From positions 1-15,579 of the forward strand of contig CAYJEN010000040.1 in NCBI GenBank assembly GCA_964369185.1: 15,579 nucleotides of DNA. Reading direction: 5' to 3'. The translations under genes were made by a program, and so were the position numbers. The stretch's first letter is position 1, and every line of letters begins with the position of its first letter. The stretch is from CAYJAZ01 sp964369185 (GTDB lineage: Bacteria; Desulfobacterota; Desulfovibrionia; Desulfovibrionales; Desulfovibrionaceae). The notes below the pieces were generated by a model that worked only from the letters and a program-made list of their open reading frames with translations, made no database searches and was not told where the DNA came from. Positions 1-6,261 of the stretch are shown here, piece after piece.

Positions 1-103
1 TTCTATGGTGAATCATAGGTATTGCCATTGCTAGACGAACTCTATCAGGGGTATCTGTTGGACCGGGGGTAAGTAAACGCACCTTATTGAAAATTGCAGA
101 CAT
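1..103 (-). CDS. Class V aminotransferase (alanine-glyoxylate / serine-pyruvate type), N-terminal fragment
   Basis: Only the first 34 codons lie in the window; the gene runs off the left edge. The visible start reads M-S-A-I-F-N-K-V-R-L-L-T-P-G-P-T, then D-R-V-R-L-A-M-A and P-M-I-H-H-R. The L-T-P-G-P-T block followed by a P-M-x-H-H-R block is the typical N-terminus of PLP-dependent class V aminotransferases of the alanine-glyoxylate/serine-pyruvate group, where it lies close to the active site. The catalytic lysine would be outside the window. The ATG is preceded by a GAGAG Shine-Dalgarno-like stretch at about 9 bases. The class call is fairly secure from these blocks; the substrate cannot be told from this fragment. 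Confidence 0.75.
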   Translation of the reverse strand, partial: MSAIFNKVRLLTPGPTDTPDRVRLAMAIPMIHHR

Positions 104-130
104 AAGTACTCTCTCAAATTTTTCTGTTAT

Positions 131-288
131 TAGGTAGTGTCAATGCGAGAAGAATTTTGGCTTGTATCAAACCCTTTATTAATAAGATGAAAATATTTTG
201 AAGACATTTATCAAAACATAACTAACTGAAAAATATTTGAAATCTGACACAAAGACAAGTCAAAAGACACTTACACCGACACTATCTA
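131..288. repeat. Near-perfect 11-bp inverted repeat spanning 158 bp
   Basis: TAGGTAGTGTC at 131-141 faces GACACTATCTA at 278-288; the reverse complement of the first matches the second at 10 of 11 bases. The interior is AT-rich, has no ORF, and carries further GACAC copies near 246 and 266. It could be the ends of a small non-autonomous element or a chance pair. No target duplication was recognised. It lies in the leader region of the aminotransferase gene. The rest of the 104-543 gap holds the 392-420 promoter and the 321-508 direct repeats, with no RNA gene seen. Confidence 0.3.
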
Positions 289-320
289 GGGTGTTTTTCT
301 AAACATTATCAATAATTACC

Positions 321-508
321 TATAGATTTTATCTATTAAACTGCAATAACATGCTTTTAACAAAGTAAAATTATACTTCTAGGTATTTGTATTGACTAAT
401 CAACAGTTCTAAACTATACTTTTTTAGAATTGTAGTCAACTTTCACACTCTACTGATTTATAGATTTTGTGTTAGGTGTAGCTTTTATAATTGAATATAA
501 CATGCTTT
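321..508. repeat. Pair of short direct repeats upstream of the small membrane-protein gene
   Basis: TATAGATTTT occurs at 321-330 and 459-468, and ATAACATGCTTT at 346-357 and 497-508. The two motifs keep the same order, but the gap between them differs (15 versus 28 bases). The second copy ends 35 bases before the start codon at 544, and the candidate promoter at 392-420 lies between the copies. They could be protein-binding sites or remains of a duplication. Confidence 0.4.
392..420 (+). promoter_or_regulatory. Candidate sigma-70 promoter for the 544-822 gene
   Basis: TTGACT (392-397) and TATACT (415-420) are 17 bases apart, each matching the sigma-70 consensus at 5 of 6 positions. Transcription would start near 427, giving a leader of about 117 bases that contains the second copy of the direct-repeat motifs. 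Confidence 0.5.
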
Positions 509-543
509 AGTATTCTAATATTTAAAATGATAAAGGAGTAAGT

Positions 544-822
544 ATGTATCTATTTTTATTTGGTTACTTTTTAGGACTTTTCACAGTTTTCGCTTGGTAT
601 TTACAAAAAAGCGGCAAGGTTAATTTAACTTGGTACCAATGGGGACTTATAACTGTGGTTTTGTGCATTTTAGTATATATTTTTCACAGATTTTTTTCAT
701 TTGAACTAGGACTTACCGAACAAACCTTCGGCTATACAATAAAAGTATTTATTTTACCTGTTGTAGTAATTTTCATTGCTATTTTATTACTACCGCATTG
801 GTTTAAAAAAAAGGATAAATAA
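544..822 (+). CDS. Small three-helix membrane protein, resembles PceB-type reductive dehalogenase anchors
   Basis: The 92-residue protein has three hydrophobic segments (about residues 2-20, 30-49 and 64-84), a short basic loop after the first, and a K-K-K-D-K tail that is probably cytoplasmic. A W-Y-x-W motif (residues 30-33) leads into the second helix, and the third contains F-I-L-P followed by aliphatic residues. That length, topology and motif order recall the PceB/RdhB family of small membrane anchors for reductive dehalogenases. This was recognised from memory and is tentative. No dehalogenase catalytic gene lies nearby, so if the family call is right it is an orphan. The start is secured by AAAGGAG at 532-538. 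The gene stands alone, with its own promoter at 392-420 and non-coding DNA on both sides. No terminator was recognised after it. Confidence 0.8.
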   Translation: MYLFLFGYFLGLFTVFAWYLQKSGKVNLTWYQWGLITVVLCILVYIFHRFFSFELGLTEQTFGYTIKVFILPVVVIFIAILLLPHWFKKKDK

Positions 823-870
823 ATTTTAATTTAAGAAAACTTCTCTATCTTATATTAAGATTTAGAACTA

Positions 871-988
871 GAGTCTGTTTTAAAAAAATGATATTCTTCT
901 TTGACAAAAAAATTTTTTATACGAGGTGTTTATCAAAAATATAAATAACTCGAATAAAATTTACTATAACTGTGCGTAAAACAGACTC
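871..988. repeat. 118-bp foldback element with perfect 12-bp terminal inverted repeats (MITE-like)
   Basis: GAGTCTGTTTTA at 871-882 and its exact reverse complement at 977-988 bound an AT-rich, non-coding core. A second imperfect stem lies inside: about 910-924, ending in ACGAG, pairs with about 948-962, starting CTCG, so most of the element could fold into one long hairpin. Perfect terminal repeats, small size and no ORF fit a miniature inverted-repeat transposable element. No clear target-site duplication is visible at the flanks (ACTA left, CAAA right). A structured RNA is the alternative. The rest of the 823-1128 gap shows nothing recognisable. Confidence 0.5.
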
Positions 989-1128
989 CAAAATGGATAA
1001 AATTATTTTAGAAAACATCTACTAAGCAAGCAGGCAACATTTATTATTTGTTTTTCAAAAGCTTTAAACTAGAAAACTTTTTTTGAAAATACCGAAGTAA
1101 ATTCAAAAAAAGCAAACATCGTTATAAT

Positions 1129-1155
1129 AAAACCCTGTAAAACAGGGTTTTTTAT
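1129..1155 (-). terminator. Rho-independent terminator of the RNA-binding protein gene
   Basis: A 9-bp stem AAAACCCTG / CAGGGTTTT with a TAAAA loop (1138-1142) lies just after the stop codon of the minus-strand gene. T-rich sequence follows on both strands, so it may also stop plus-strand transcripts. Confidence 0.85.
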
Positions 1156-1158
1156 AGT

Positions 1159-1425
1159 TTAGAATCTAGGTGGACGTGGTGCACGTGGTTTAGCTTCATT
1201 TACACGGAGTGTACGTCCGCCGAATGAAGAGTTGTCAAGTGCTTCAACCGCAGCGCTTGCGCCTGGTTCTTCCATTTCTACGAAACCGAAGCCACGAGCT
1301 CTTCCTGTTTCACGATCGTTGATTAATTTTACAGATACTACTGAACCGAATTCAGCAAATAGGCTGTGTACTTGGTCGTCAGTTGCAGACCATGGCAAGT
1401 TGCCAACATAAAGGGACTTAGTCAT
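1159..1425 (-). CDS. RRM-domain RNA-binding protein (short glycine-rich-RNP type)
   Basis: The 88-residue protein is essentially one RNA recognition motif. RNP2 is L-Y-V-G-N-L (residues 5-10) and RNP1 is R-G-F-G-F-V-E-M (44-51), which holds the aromatic residues that stack on RNA bases. A short basic, proline-rich tail follows (79-88: K-P-R-A-P-R-P-P-R-F) instead of a long glycine-rich tail. Such small bacterial RRM proteins bind single-stranded RNA and are often cold- or stress-responsive; targets in this organism are unknown. A GAGAGG ribosome site precedes the ATG. The gene is monocistronic: it has its own terminator at 1129-1155 and a candidate promoter at 1496-1524. The leader of about 65 bases contains a possible GTTCA/TGAAC stem that could serve autoregulation, but this is inference. 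Confidence 0.93.
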   Translation of the reverse strand: MTKSLYVGNLPWSATDDQVHSLFAEFGSVVSVKLINDRETGRARGFGFVEMEEPGASAAVEALDNSSFGGRTLRVNEAKPRAPRPPRF

Positions 1426-1495
1426 AATAAACCTCTCAGAGTGTTATAATGCAAAAAAACAAATTAATTTGGTTCAGATGCATTCTTTAAAATGA

Positions 1496-1524
1496 ACTAT
1501 GACAAGTTATTCACAACAAGTCAA
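1496..1524 (-). promoter_or_regulatory. Candidate promoter of the RRM protein gene
   Basis: Read on the minus strand, TTGACT (1519-1524) and CATAGT (1496-1501) are separated by 17 bases. The -10 box is imperfect. The predicted leader is about 65 bases long. Confidence 0.35.
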
Positions 1525-1572
1525 GTAAAATATATAAATCAATCGATTTTTTTACGATTTTTTTTACAACAT

Positions 1573-2646
1573 CTAACTATTTGTATTTTTTGACTTAAGT
1601 CGTTTTTTCAATTCAAGTTGCAAGCTTTTCCAATCCGGTTCTGCAAAAATATTTGAACGCAAAGGTCTAATATTTACAACATGTTGAACACTATTTTTAT
1701 AAATTATAACTTCTACATCATTATTTTTTTTGGAAAATTCCACAGCTTTAGGAGAATACGAGGCTAACATCGATGCAGCTTGATTTAAAAAGTCATGAGA
1801 AAATGTTTTGTCGAGCGATTTTGGTCGGATAAGACCAAGAGGTGAAGGAAAGCCGTTTACTCGCATAAGAACATCATTTTCTCTTTGAAGATTTTCGAGA
1901 GACTGATTATCGTCCTTATTTCTTCCTATAATTAACCAATCGTTAGTTTCAGTATGCCAGAATTGTCTTCCAATATTAGCAAGAGCAAAATTTTCAGCAC
2001 TGACTGTATGCAATGTCATCACTTGAAGATAACGAGCAGAAGCATCTTTTTCAGTGAGCCTACACCCACCGGCAGGAGTTGGAATATCTTTCACTCCAAG
2101 TTTTTCTGCTAAATCAAGCTGAGGCTGTCTTCCTCTTCCTGAAAAACTATGTAATAAACTTCTATTCACCAAACCTTCACGCTCCGGCTTAGTTTCTTCC
2201 ATGTGATGAGCGCAAAGTGGACGAAGAAGAATATCTTTAATATCAGCATCACGCTTTATGACGTTTAATGTATCCCTTCTTTGCGACATTGGTCTTTGAC
2301 CAAGCACTTCACCGGAAATGATAAAAGTTGCGTTATAAAAGTTCAACAATTCACGAGTTTTATTCATCATGAGGATTTTACAATCAACACAAGGATTTAA
2401 TGTAGAGCCGTAACCATATATAGGGTTCTGCAGCATAGTTGCGTAGTCTTCACCGATATCAACAGCTTCAATATCTAAATTATATACATTTTTCCAGTGC
2501 TCAACTTTCTCAGGAAAGCCAAAAAAAGGCGTAGTGTAATGGATACATTTAACTTTTAAACCTTGAGCTTGGATAGTTAAAGCAGCTAGAATGCTATCAA
2601 GTCCACCTGAAAAAAGGGCAAGAGCATCGTAATTATTATTAGTCAT
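1573..2646 (-). CDS. PP-loop tRNA thiouridine synthase of the ThiI-like family with a C-terminal extension
   Basis: This 357-residue cytoplasmic protein opens with an ATP-pyrophosphatase PP-loop, S-G-G-L-D-S (residues 13-18), the adenylating site of tRNA-thiolating enzymes. The core to about residue 200 resembles the catalytic domain of ThiI but lacks the N-terminal THUMP domain. Three cysteines stand out: C86-V-D-C89 and C195 in P-A-G-G-C. This CxxC plus distal Cys pattern matches thiouridine synthases of the TtuA/archaeal ThiI type that hold an iron-sulfur cluster. Residues about 205-357 form an extra domain with the position and composition of the NFACT-R-like RNA-binding module seen in deltaproteobacterial homologues; this is remembered, not computed. 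It is usually annotated as a tRNA thiouridylase, and the target position (U8 or U34) cannot be told. The start lies 15 bases after miaB and has an AAGGAAA ribosome site, so the two are co-transcribed. Confidence 0.8.
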   Translation of the reverse strand: MTNNNYDALALFSGGLDSILAALTIQAQGLKVKCIHYTTPFFGFPEKVEHWKNVYNLDIEAVDIGEDYATMLQNPIYGYGSTLNPCVDCKILMMNKTRELLNFYNATFIISGEVLGQRPMSQRRDTLNVIKRDADIKDILLRPLCAHHMEETKPEREGLVNRSLLHSFSGRGRQPQLDLAEKLGVKDIPTPAGGCRLTEKDASARYLQVMTLHTVSAENFALANIGRQFWHTETNDWLIIGRNKDDNQSLENLQRENDVLMRVNGFPSPLGLIRPKSLDKTFSHDFLNQAASMLASYSPKAVEFSKKNNDVEVIIYKNSVQHVVNIRPLRSNIFAEPDWKSLQLELKKRLKSKNTNS

Positions 2647-2661
2647 ATTTATTTAATTTCC

Positions 2662-3996
2662 TTATATATCAATTTGTTCCGCAGTAAGTGAATGTTGGTG
2701 TGCACTCACAACTTTTGCTTGAATCAGCGCACCTACAGGAGCATCTGTTTTTATATGTACGGTATTTCCGTAAATGTCACGAGCTTGCGCAGTTGGAGAT
2801 TTTTTACTTCTTCCCTCAATAAGCACTTCTAAGGTTTTCCCTACAAAAGTACTCATATATTCACCACTTAGTTCTCTTTGAAGATTTTGTAATCTTTCTA
2901 ATCTATCCATCTGTACATCTTGAGGAATTTTATCCGGCATAACAGATGCTTTTGTTCCCGGTCTATCCGAATAAGCAAATGAATATGAGAAGATAATCGG
3001 CGCTTTTTTCATAATATCAAGCGTATCTTGGAATTCTTCTTCTGTTTCACCCGGAAAGCCCACAATAATATCTGAACCAAATGCCATATCAGGGCGGACT
3101 TTTTGAAGTTTTGTTACAAGTTCCATGAAATCTTCACGGGTATATCTTCTATTCATTCTTTCTAAAGTTCTATTTGCTCCGGCTTGCAAAGGTAAATGAA
3201 TACGAGGACATAAACTTTCTAATTCACCAAAAAGTTCAATTGTATCGTCGGCTAAATCTTTTGGGTGAGGAGTAATAAAGCGTATACGTTTTACGCCGTC
3301 TAAGGCATCAATTTTACGTAAAAGTTCAGGAAAAGAAATTCCATCATTTAGTCTATCAAGACCAAAAGCGTTCACATTCTGCCCAAGAAGATGTATTTCT
3401 TTCACACCCTTATCAAGCCAAGCCTTGCATTCATCGAGAATTGATTGAGTTGAGCGAGATTTAGGAATTCCACGAGTATATGGAACTATGCAATATGCAC
3501 AGTAGTTATCACAACCCTGCATTATATTAACATAGGCGACTGCATGCTCTTTACTGTCTTCATCGAGATAATGCGCTCTATCTGGGAAGATTGAGCTAAA
3601 CTCAGTAAAGGTATCCTTCGTTCTTATATTAAAAAGAGGATGTTCGCTATCTTTTTGTAGAATTTCTTCAATATATTCCGGAGCATTGTGAAGAGTATCA
3701 GTACCTAATACAAGTCTAACACTAGTATGCTTCTGACAGAGTTTTTCGCCAAGTTGTTGAGCCACACAGCCCATTACAACGCCCCACATTTTAGGATTTA
3801 CTTTTCTAAGTCTACCTATTGTACTATGCACATTTTTTTCCGGTTTATCACGCACAGAACAAGTGTTGAGAATAAAAAAGTCCGCTTCGTTAGCTTTTGT
3901 TTCTTTGTGCCCTTTTGAGGTTAACGCTCTTGAAAGCCATGAAGAGTCGTTCACATTCATCTGACACCCGAATGTCACTACATGAAAATTTGCCAT
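2662..3996 (-). CDS. miaB: tRNA-2-methylthio-N6-dimethylallyladenosine synthase MiaB
   Basis: MiaB is a radical-SAM methylthiotransferase that adds a methylthio group to i6A37 in tRNAs reading UNN codons. The 444 residues are the usual length. The N-terminal UPF0004 domain carries the three ligands of the auxiliary 4Fe-4S cluster (C11 in F-G-C-Q-M-N, C46 in N-T-C-S-V-R, C77 in M-G-C). The radical-SAM cluster is C162-x3-C166-x2-C169, followed by I-V-P-Y-T-R-G. A TRAM RNA-binding domain ends the protein (about 376-440). These features separate MiaB from RimO and MtaB; I-V-P-Y-T-R-G and N-T-C-S-V-R are typical of MiaB. Its ribosome site is weak (AGGTG, about 14 bases from the ATG). It is the first gene of a two-gene tRNA-sulfuration operon with the PP-loop gene downstream. 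Confidence 0.96.
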   Translation of the reverse strand: MANFHVVTFGCQMNVNDSSWLSRALTSKGHKETKANEADFFILNTCSVRDKPEKNVHSTIGRLRKVNPKMWGVVMGCVAQQLGEKLCQKHTSVRLVLGTDTLHNAPEYIEEILQKDSEHPLFNIRTKDTFTEFSSIFPDRAHYLDEDSKEHAVAYVNIMQGCDNYCAYCIVPYTRGIPKSRSTQSILDECKAWLDKGVKEIHLLGQNVNAFGLDRLNDGISFPELLRKIDALDGVKRIRFITPHPKDLADDTIELFGELESLCPRIHLPLQAGANRTLERMNRRYTREDFMELVTKLQKVRPDMAFGSDIIVGFPGETEEEFQDTLDIMKKAPIIFSYSFAYSDRPGTKASVMPDKIPQDVQMDRLERLQNLQRELSGEYMSTFVGKTLEVLIEGRSKKSPTAQARDIYGNTVHIKTDAPVGALIQAKVVSAHQHSLTAEQIDI

Positions 3997-4042
3997 ATTT
4001 TTATTTACACCTATTAGGAATATCTTTAATTTAATCTGTACC

Positions 4043-4071
4043 TAGATAAAGACTTTCATCACTTTTGTCAA
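4043..4071 (-). promoter_or_regulatory. Candidate promoter of the miaB operon
   Basis: On the minus strand, a perfect TTGACA -35 box (4066-4071) is followed 17 bases later by TATCTA (4043-4048), a weak -10. The leader would be about 40 bases. The -10 is poor, so the call is tentative. Confidence 0.3.
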
Positions 4072-4178
4072 AGATATATTACTCCTCTAAAATACGTATG
4101 AAATCATATTCCAGCAAAAGGTTTTGACAATCACTAATCTTTTTCTAGATATTTTAATTAAATTCACTTAAAAAAAGC

Positions 4179-4207
4179 TTGCAATATGTGAGAAATCGCC
4201 TTATAGT
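4179..4207 (+). promoter_or_regulatory. Candidate promoter of the pgsA operon
   Basis: TTGCAA (4179-4184) and TATAGT (4202-4207) are spaced 17 bases, placing the start of transcription near 4214 and leaving a short leader with AAAGGAG. A second possible -35 (TTGACA, 4124-4129) lies upstream but lacks a good -10. Confidence 0.5.
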
Positions 4208-4239
4208 CCTAAAAAAAATAGTATTTAAAGGAGAATAGC

Positions 4240-4932
4240 ATGAAATCCGGCAGAGCTTTTTCATTCAGCAAGCTAAATCTTGCAAACAAAATTACTCTGA
4301 TGCGAATTATAGCTATTTTTCCTGTGCTTATATTTCTTTCTTATCCATCACCTATAAACTGCTTTTTTGCTACTTTCTTCTTTGCTCTTGCATCATTAAG
4401 TGATATTTTAGATGGATACATTGCAAGACGTGATAAAGCTGTTACCAACTTCGGAAAATTTCTTGATCCACTTGCAGATAAATTACTGATATGTTCAGTT
4501 TTTATACTGCTTGTAGAACTTTCATGGATACCGGCTTGGCTTGTTATCATTATCATTATCAGAGAAATTGCCGTTACAGGACTTCGAGCCGTTGCCGCCG
4601 ATGAAGGTATTGTTATTGCTGCAGATAAGTACGGAAAATTAAAAACAATATTCCAAAGTCTAGCACTTGGACCATTAATCTATCACTACCCTGTTTTTGG
4701 CTACGATGTTAATATTATAGGCTATGTTCTACTTGCTGTAGCCTTTGCCCTAACTGTTTATTCCGGCTATAGATATTTTTATAATTTTTATGAGTCGTGG
4801 AGTAGTGAACAAGCGCAAGAAACAAATTCTGAAACTCAAAATTCAAAACAAATTCAAAACAAAAATATTCCACAAGATATAAAACAAGATAATTCTAAAG
4901 ACGAAAACAAAAATAGCGAGGAGAACTCATAA
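4240..4932 (+). CDS. pgsA: CDP-diacylglycerol--glycerol-3-phosphate 3-phosphatidyltransferase
   Basis: The enzyme is an inner-membrane protein that makes phosphatidylglycerophosphate from CDP-diacylglycerol and glycerol-3-phosphate, the committed step to phosphatidylglycerol and cardiolipin. The full CDP-alcohol phosphotransferase signature is present: D55-x2-D58-G59-x2-A62-R63-x8-G72-x3-D76-x3-D80. The four aspartates bind the metals. N-L-A-N-K-I-T-L-M-R near residues 13-22 is the typical PgsA opening. Several hydrophobic helices lie between about 20 and 180. The last 45 residues (about 186-230) are a hydrophilic Q/N/K/E/S-rich tail that PgsA proteins normally lack; it is probably disordered and cytoplasmic. 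AAAGGAG lies just before the ATG. Its TAA stop shares one base with the ATG of the next gene, so the two are translationally coupled. Confidence 0.95.
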   Translation: MKSGRAFSFSKLNLANKITLMRIIAIFPVLIFLSYPSPINCFFATFFFALASLSDILDGYIARRDKAVTNFGKFLDPLADKLLICSVFILLVELSWIPAWLVIIIIIREIAVTGLRAVAADEGIVIAADKYGKLKTIFQSLALGPLIYHYPVFGYDVNIIGYVLLAVAFALTVYSGYRYFYNFYESWSSEQAQETNSETQNSKQIQNKNIPQDIKQDNSKDENKNSEENS

Positions 4933-5270
4933 TGGTTAACGATATGAGTTTCCTTATTAAATGCACAGTCTTGGGCATTTGTTTTTGTTTCAATGCCTTT
5001 GCGGCCTCTACCCTTTTATTCGGTGATCAAAGTATAGGCGCATGGCAACAAGCTAAAGAAAGAGTGCAAAGCCTAAAAATCGATTTACAAAATATCGATA
5101 ATAAAAACGCACAGTTATCACATGAAATACGCTTGCTTCAATCCGATTCAAGTTATTTAGAAAAAATTATTAGACAACAGCTCAACTATGTAAAAGGTGA
5201 CGAAATCATTTATATTTTTGAGCAAGAACAACAAGACTCTTATTGGCCTGGAGCGACATCAAATGATTGA
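4932..5270 (+). CDS. ftsB: FtsB/DivIC-family septum formation initiator protein
   Basis: This is a short bitopic membrane protein of 112 residues. It has an N-terminal membrane segment (about 7-30), then a heptad-like coiled coil (about 36-75) and a conserved block, L-E-K-I-I-R-Q-Q-L-N-Y-V-K-G-D-E (76-91), the hallmark of the FtsB/DivIC family in which R-x2-L-x-Y-V-K-x-G-E is typical. FtsB forms a complex with FtsL and FtsQ at the division septum and helps activate septal wall synthesis. The gene symbol rests on this family match; DivIC is the alternative name. The ATG overlaps the pgsA stop by one base and has GAGGAG (4918-4923) 8 bases upstream. Met5 is a possible alternative start. The 3' end overlaps the next gene by 8 bases. 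Placing a divisome gene beside a phospholipid gene fits an envelope operon. Confidence 0.88.
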   Translation: MVNDMSFLIKCTVLGICFCFNAFAASTLLFGDQSIGAWQQAKERVQSLKIDLQNIDNKNAQLSHEIRLLQSDSSYLEKIIRQQLNYVKGDEIIYIFEQEQQDSYWPGATSND

Positions 5271-6240
5271 TAAACTTGAGTTATATAAAGAAATTGTTGA
5301 GTTAGACCCAAATTCAAGGGTCTTTTTTACCTATGCCCAATTGCTTGAAAAAGAGTCAAGAATTGATGAAGCACTTGACGCACTAGCTCTAGGACTTGAA
5401 AAACAGCCCGACTATATCGAAGCAAGACTCTATTATATTGACCTCCTTGCTAGAAATGATAAATTGGAAAGTGCACACATTCAGCTTAATAAATTTACCG
5501 AAATTTTCAAAAAATATCCCGGATTTTGGTATACTTGGAGCACTCTTACTGCAAGCGAAAATCCTACAATTTCCTCAACCCTTGCTCTTTTATCTACATT
5601 TTTCACTAATCCTACAATTTCTTTTGTAGAAATCCTTCAAGCCGGTATAGAGCAATATCAATCAGGTAAAATTTCTGCGCCTAGCTCTTCATCTAATGGC
5701 ACATCATCTAATGGTCAAACAGAAGAAAAAGCTGAACCATTAAAAGAAAATCCAGAAAAAGTTCAAACTCCTGCGGATATAATCCAAGCACAAGTTTTAC
5801 TTGAAGAAGATTCACTACATAATTTAGATATTGATACACAATCTGAAATATCTTCAGCAGAAGATTTTGTTGTTCTACTCGCAGAACCAAAGCAAAGCGA
5901 ACTTGAAAATAATGTCTTTGATGAATTGAATGATGAATCTTCTCCAAAAGCATCAATTCAAACACGCTCTATGGCTGATTTACTTGCTGAACAGGGAGAC
6001 ACAGTAGGAGCTGTAAAAATTTATTCAGAACTTCTTGAAAGAGCTGATGGCGTTGAAAAAGCAGAACTTATCAATCGCATTCAAGCCTTAAAAGATAATA
6101 AATTTGAAAAAATAGAAGCAATCACTATTGTTGAAGAGCCTAAATCAACACCCGAAAAAACTAAGGGAATGTCTACAAGAATGCAGACAATGCTTGGAAA
6201 CCTAGCTACTAGATTAGAAAAAAGAGCTACAATACAATAA
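5263..6240 (+). CDS. Tetratricopeptide repeat protein of unknown function
   Basis: An upstream ATG at 5197 exists in this frame, but the ATG at 5263 is preferred. It has GGAG (5250-5253) at 9 bases, overlaps the ftsB end by 8 bases, and begins with M-I-D-K-L-E-L-Y-K-E-I-V-E-L-D-P, a typical TPR helix. The resulting 325-residue protein has TPR-like helices at about 1-85, a Ser/Glu/Thr-rich and probably disordered middle (about 138-235), and a further TPR unit at about 234-278 (S-M-A-D-L-L-A-E-Q-G-D, then A-V-K-I-Y-S-E-L-L-E-R). No signal peptide or membrane segment is seen, so it is probably cytoplasmic. TPRs mediate protein contacts, so it is likely a scaffold linked to the products of its operon. 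No specific function can be assigned. Confidence 0.85.
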   Translation: MIDKLELYKEIVELDPNSRVFFTYAQLLEKESRIDEALDALALGLEKQPDYIEARLYYIDLLARNDKLESAHIQLNKFTEIFKKYPGFWYTWSTLTASENPTISSTLALLSTFFTNPTISFVEILQAGIEQYQSGKISAPSSSSNGTSSNGQTEEKAEPLKENPEKVQTPADIIQAQVLLEEDSLHNLDIDTQSEISSAEDFVVLLAEPKQSELENNVFDELNDESSPKASIQTRSMADLLAEQGDTVGAVKIYSELLERADGVEKAELINRIQALKDNKFEKIEAITIVEEPKSTPEKTKGMSTRMQTMLGNLATRLEKRATIQ

Positions 6241-6261
6241 TATAATTATAAGGATATGCCT

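Noticed and set aside
1536..1560. T-rich AATCGATT repeats considered as a terminator of the thiouridine-synthase operon
   Set aside because: The stem is only a few bases long and has no clear loop or order on the minus strand.
3727..3918. Open frame inside miaB on the opposite strand
   Set aside because: It lies fully within a well-supported gene, has no ribosome site and is a frame shadow.
5197..5262. Upstream start of the TPR gene
   Set aside because: It would overlap ftsB by 74 bases and has no ribosome site, whereas the ATG at 5263 does.
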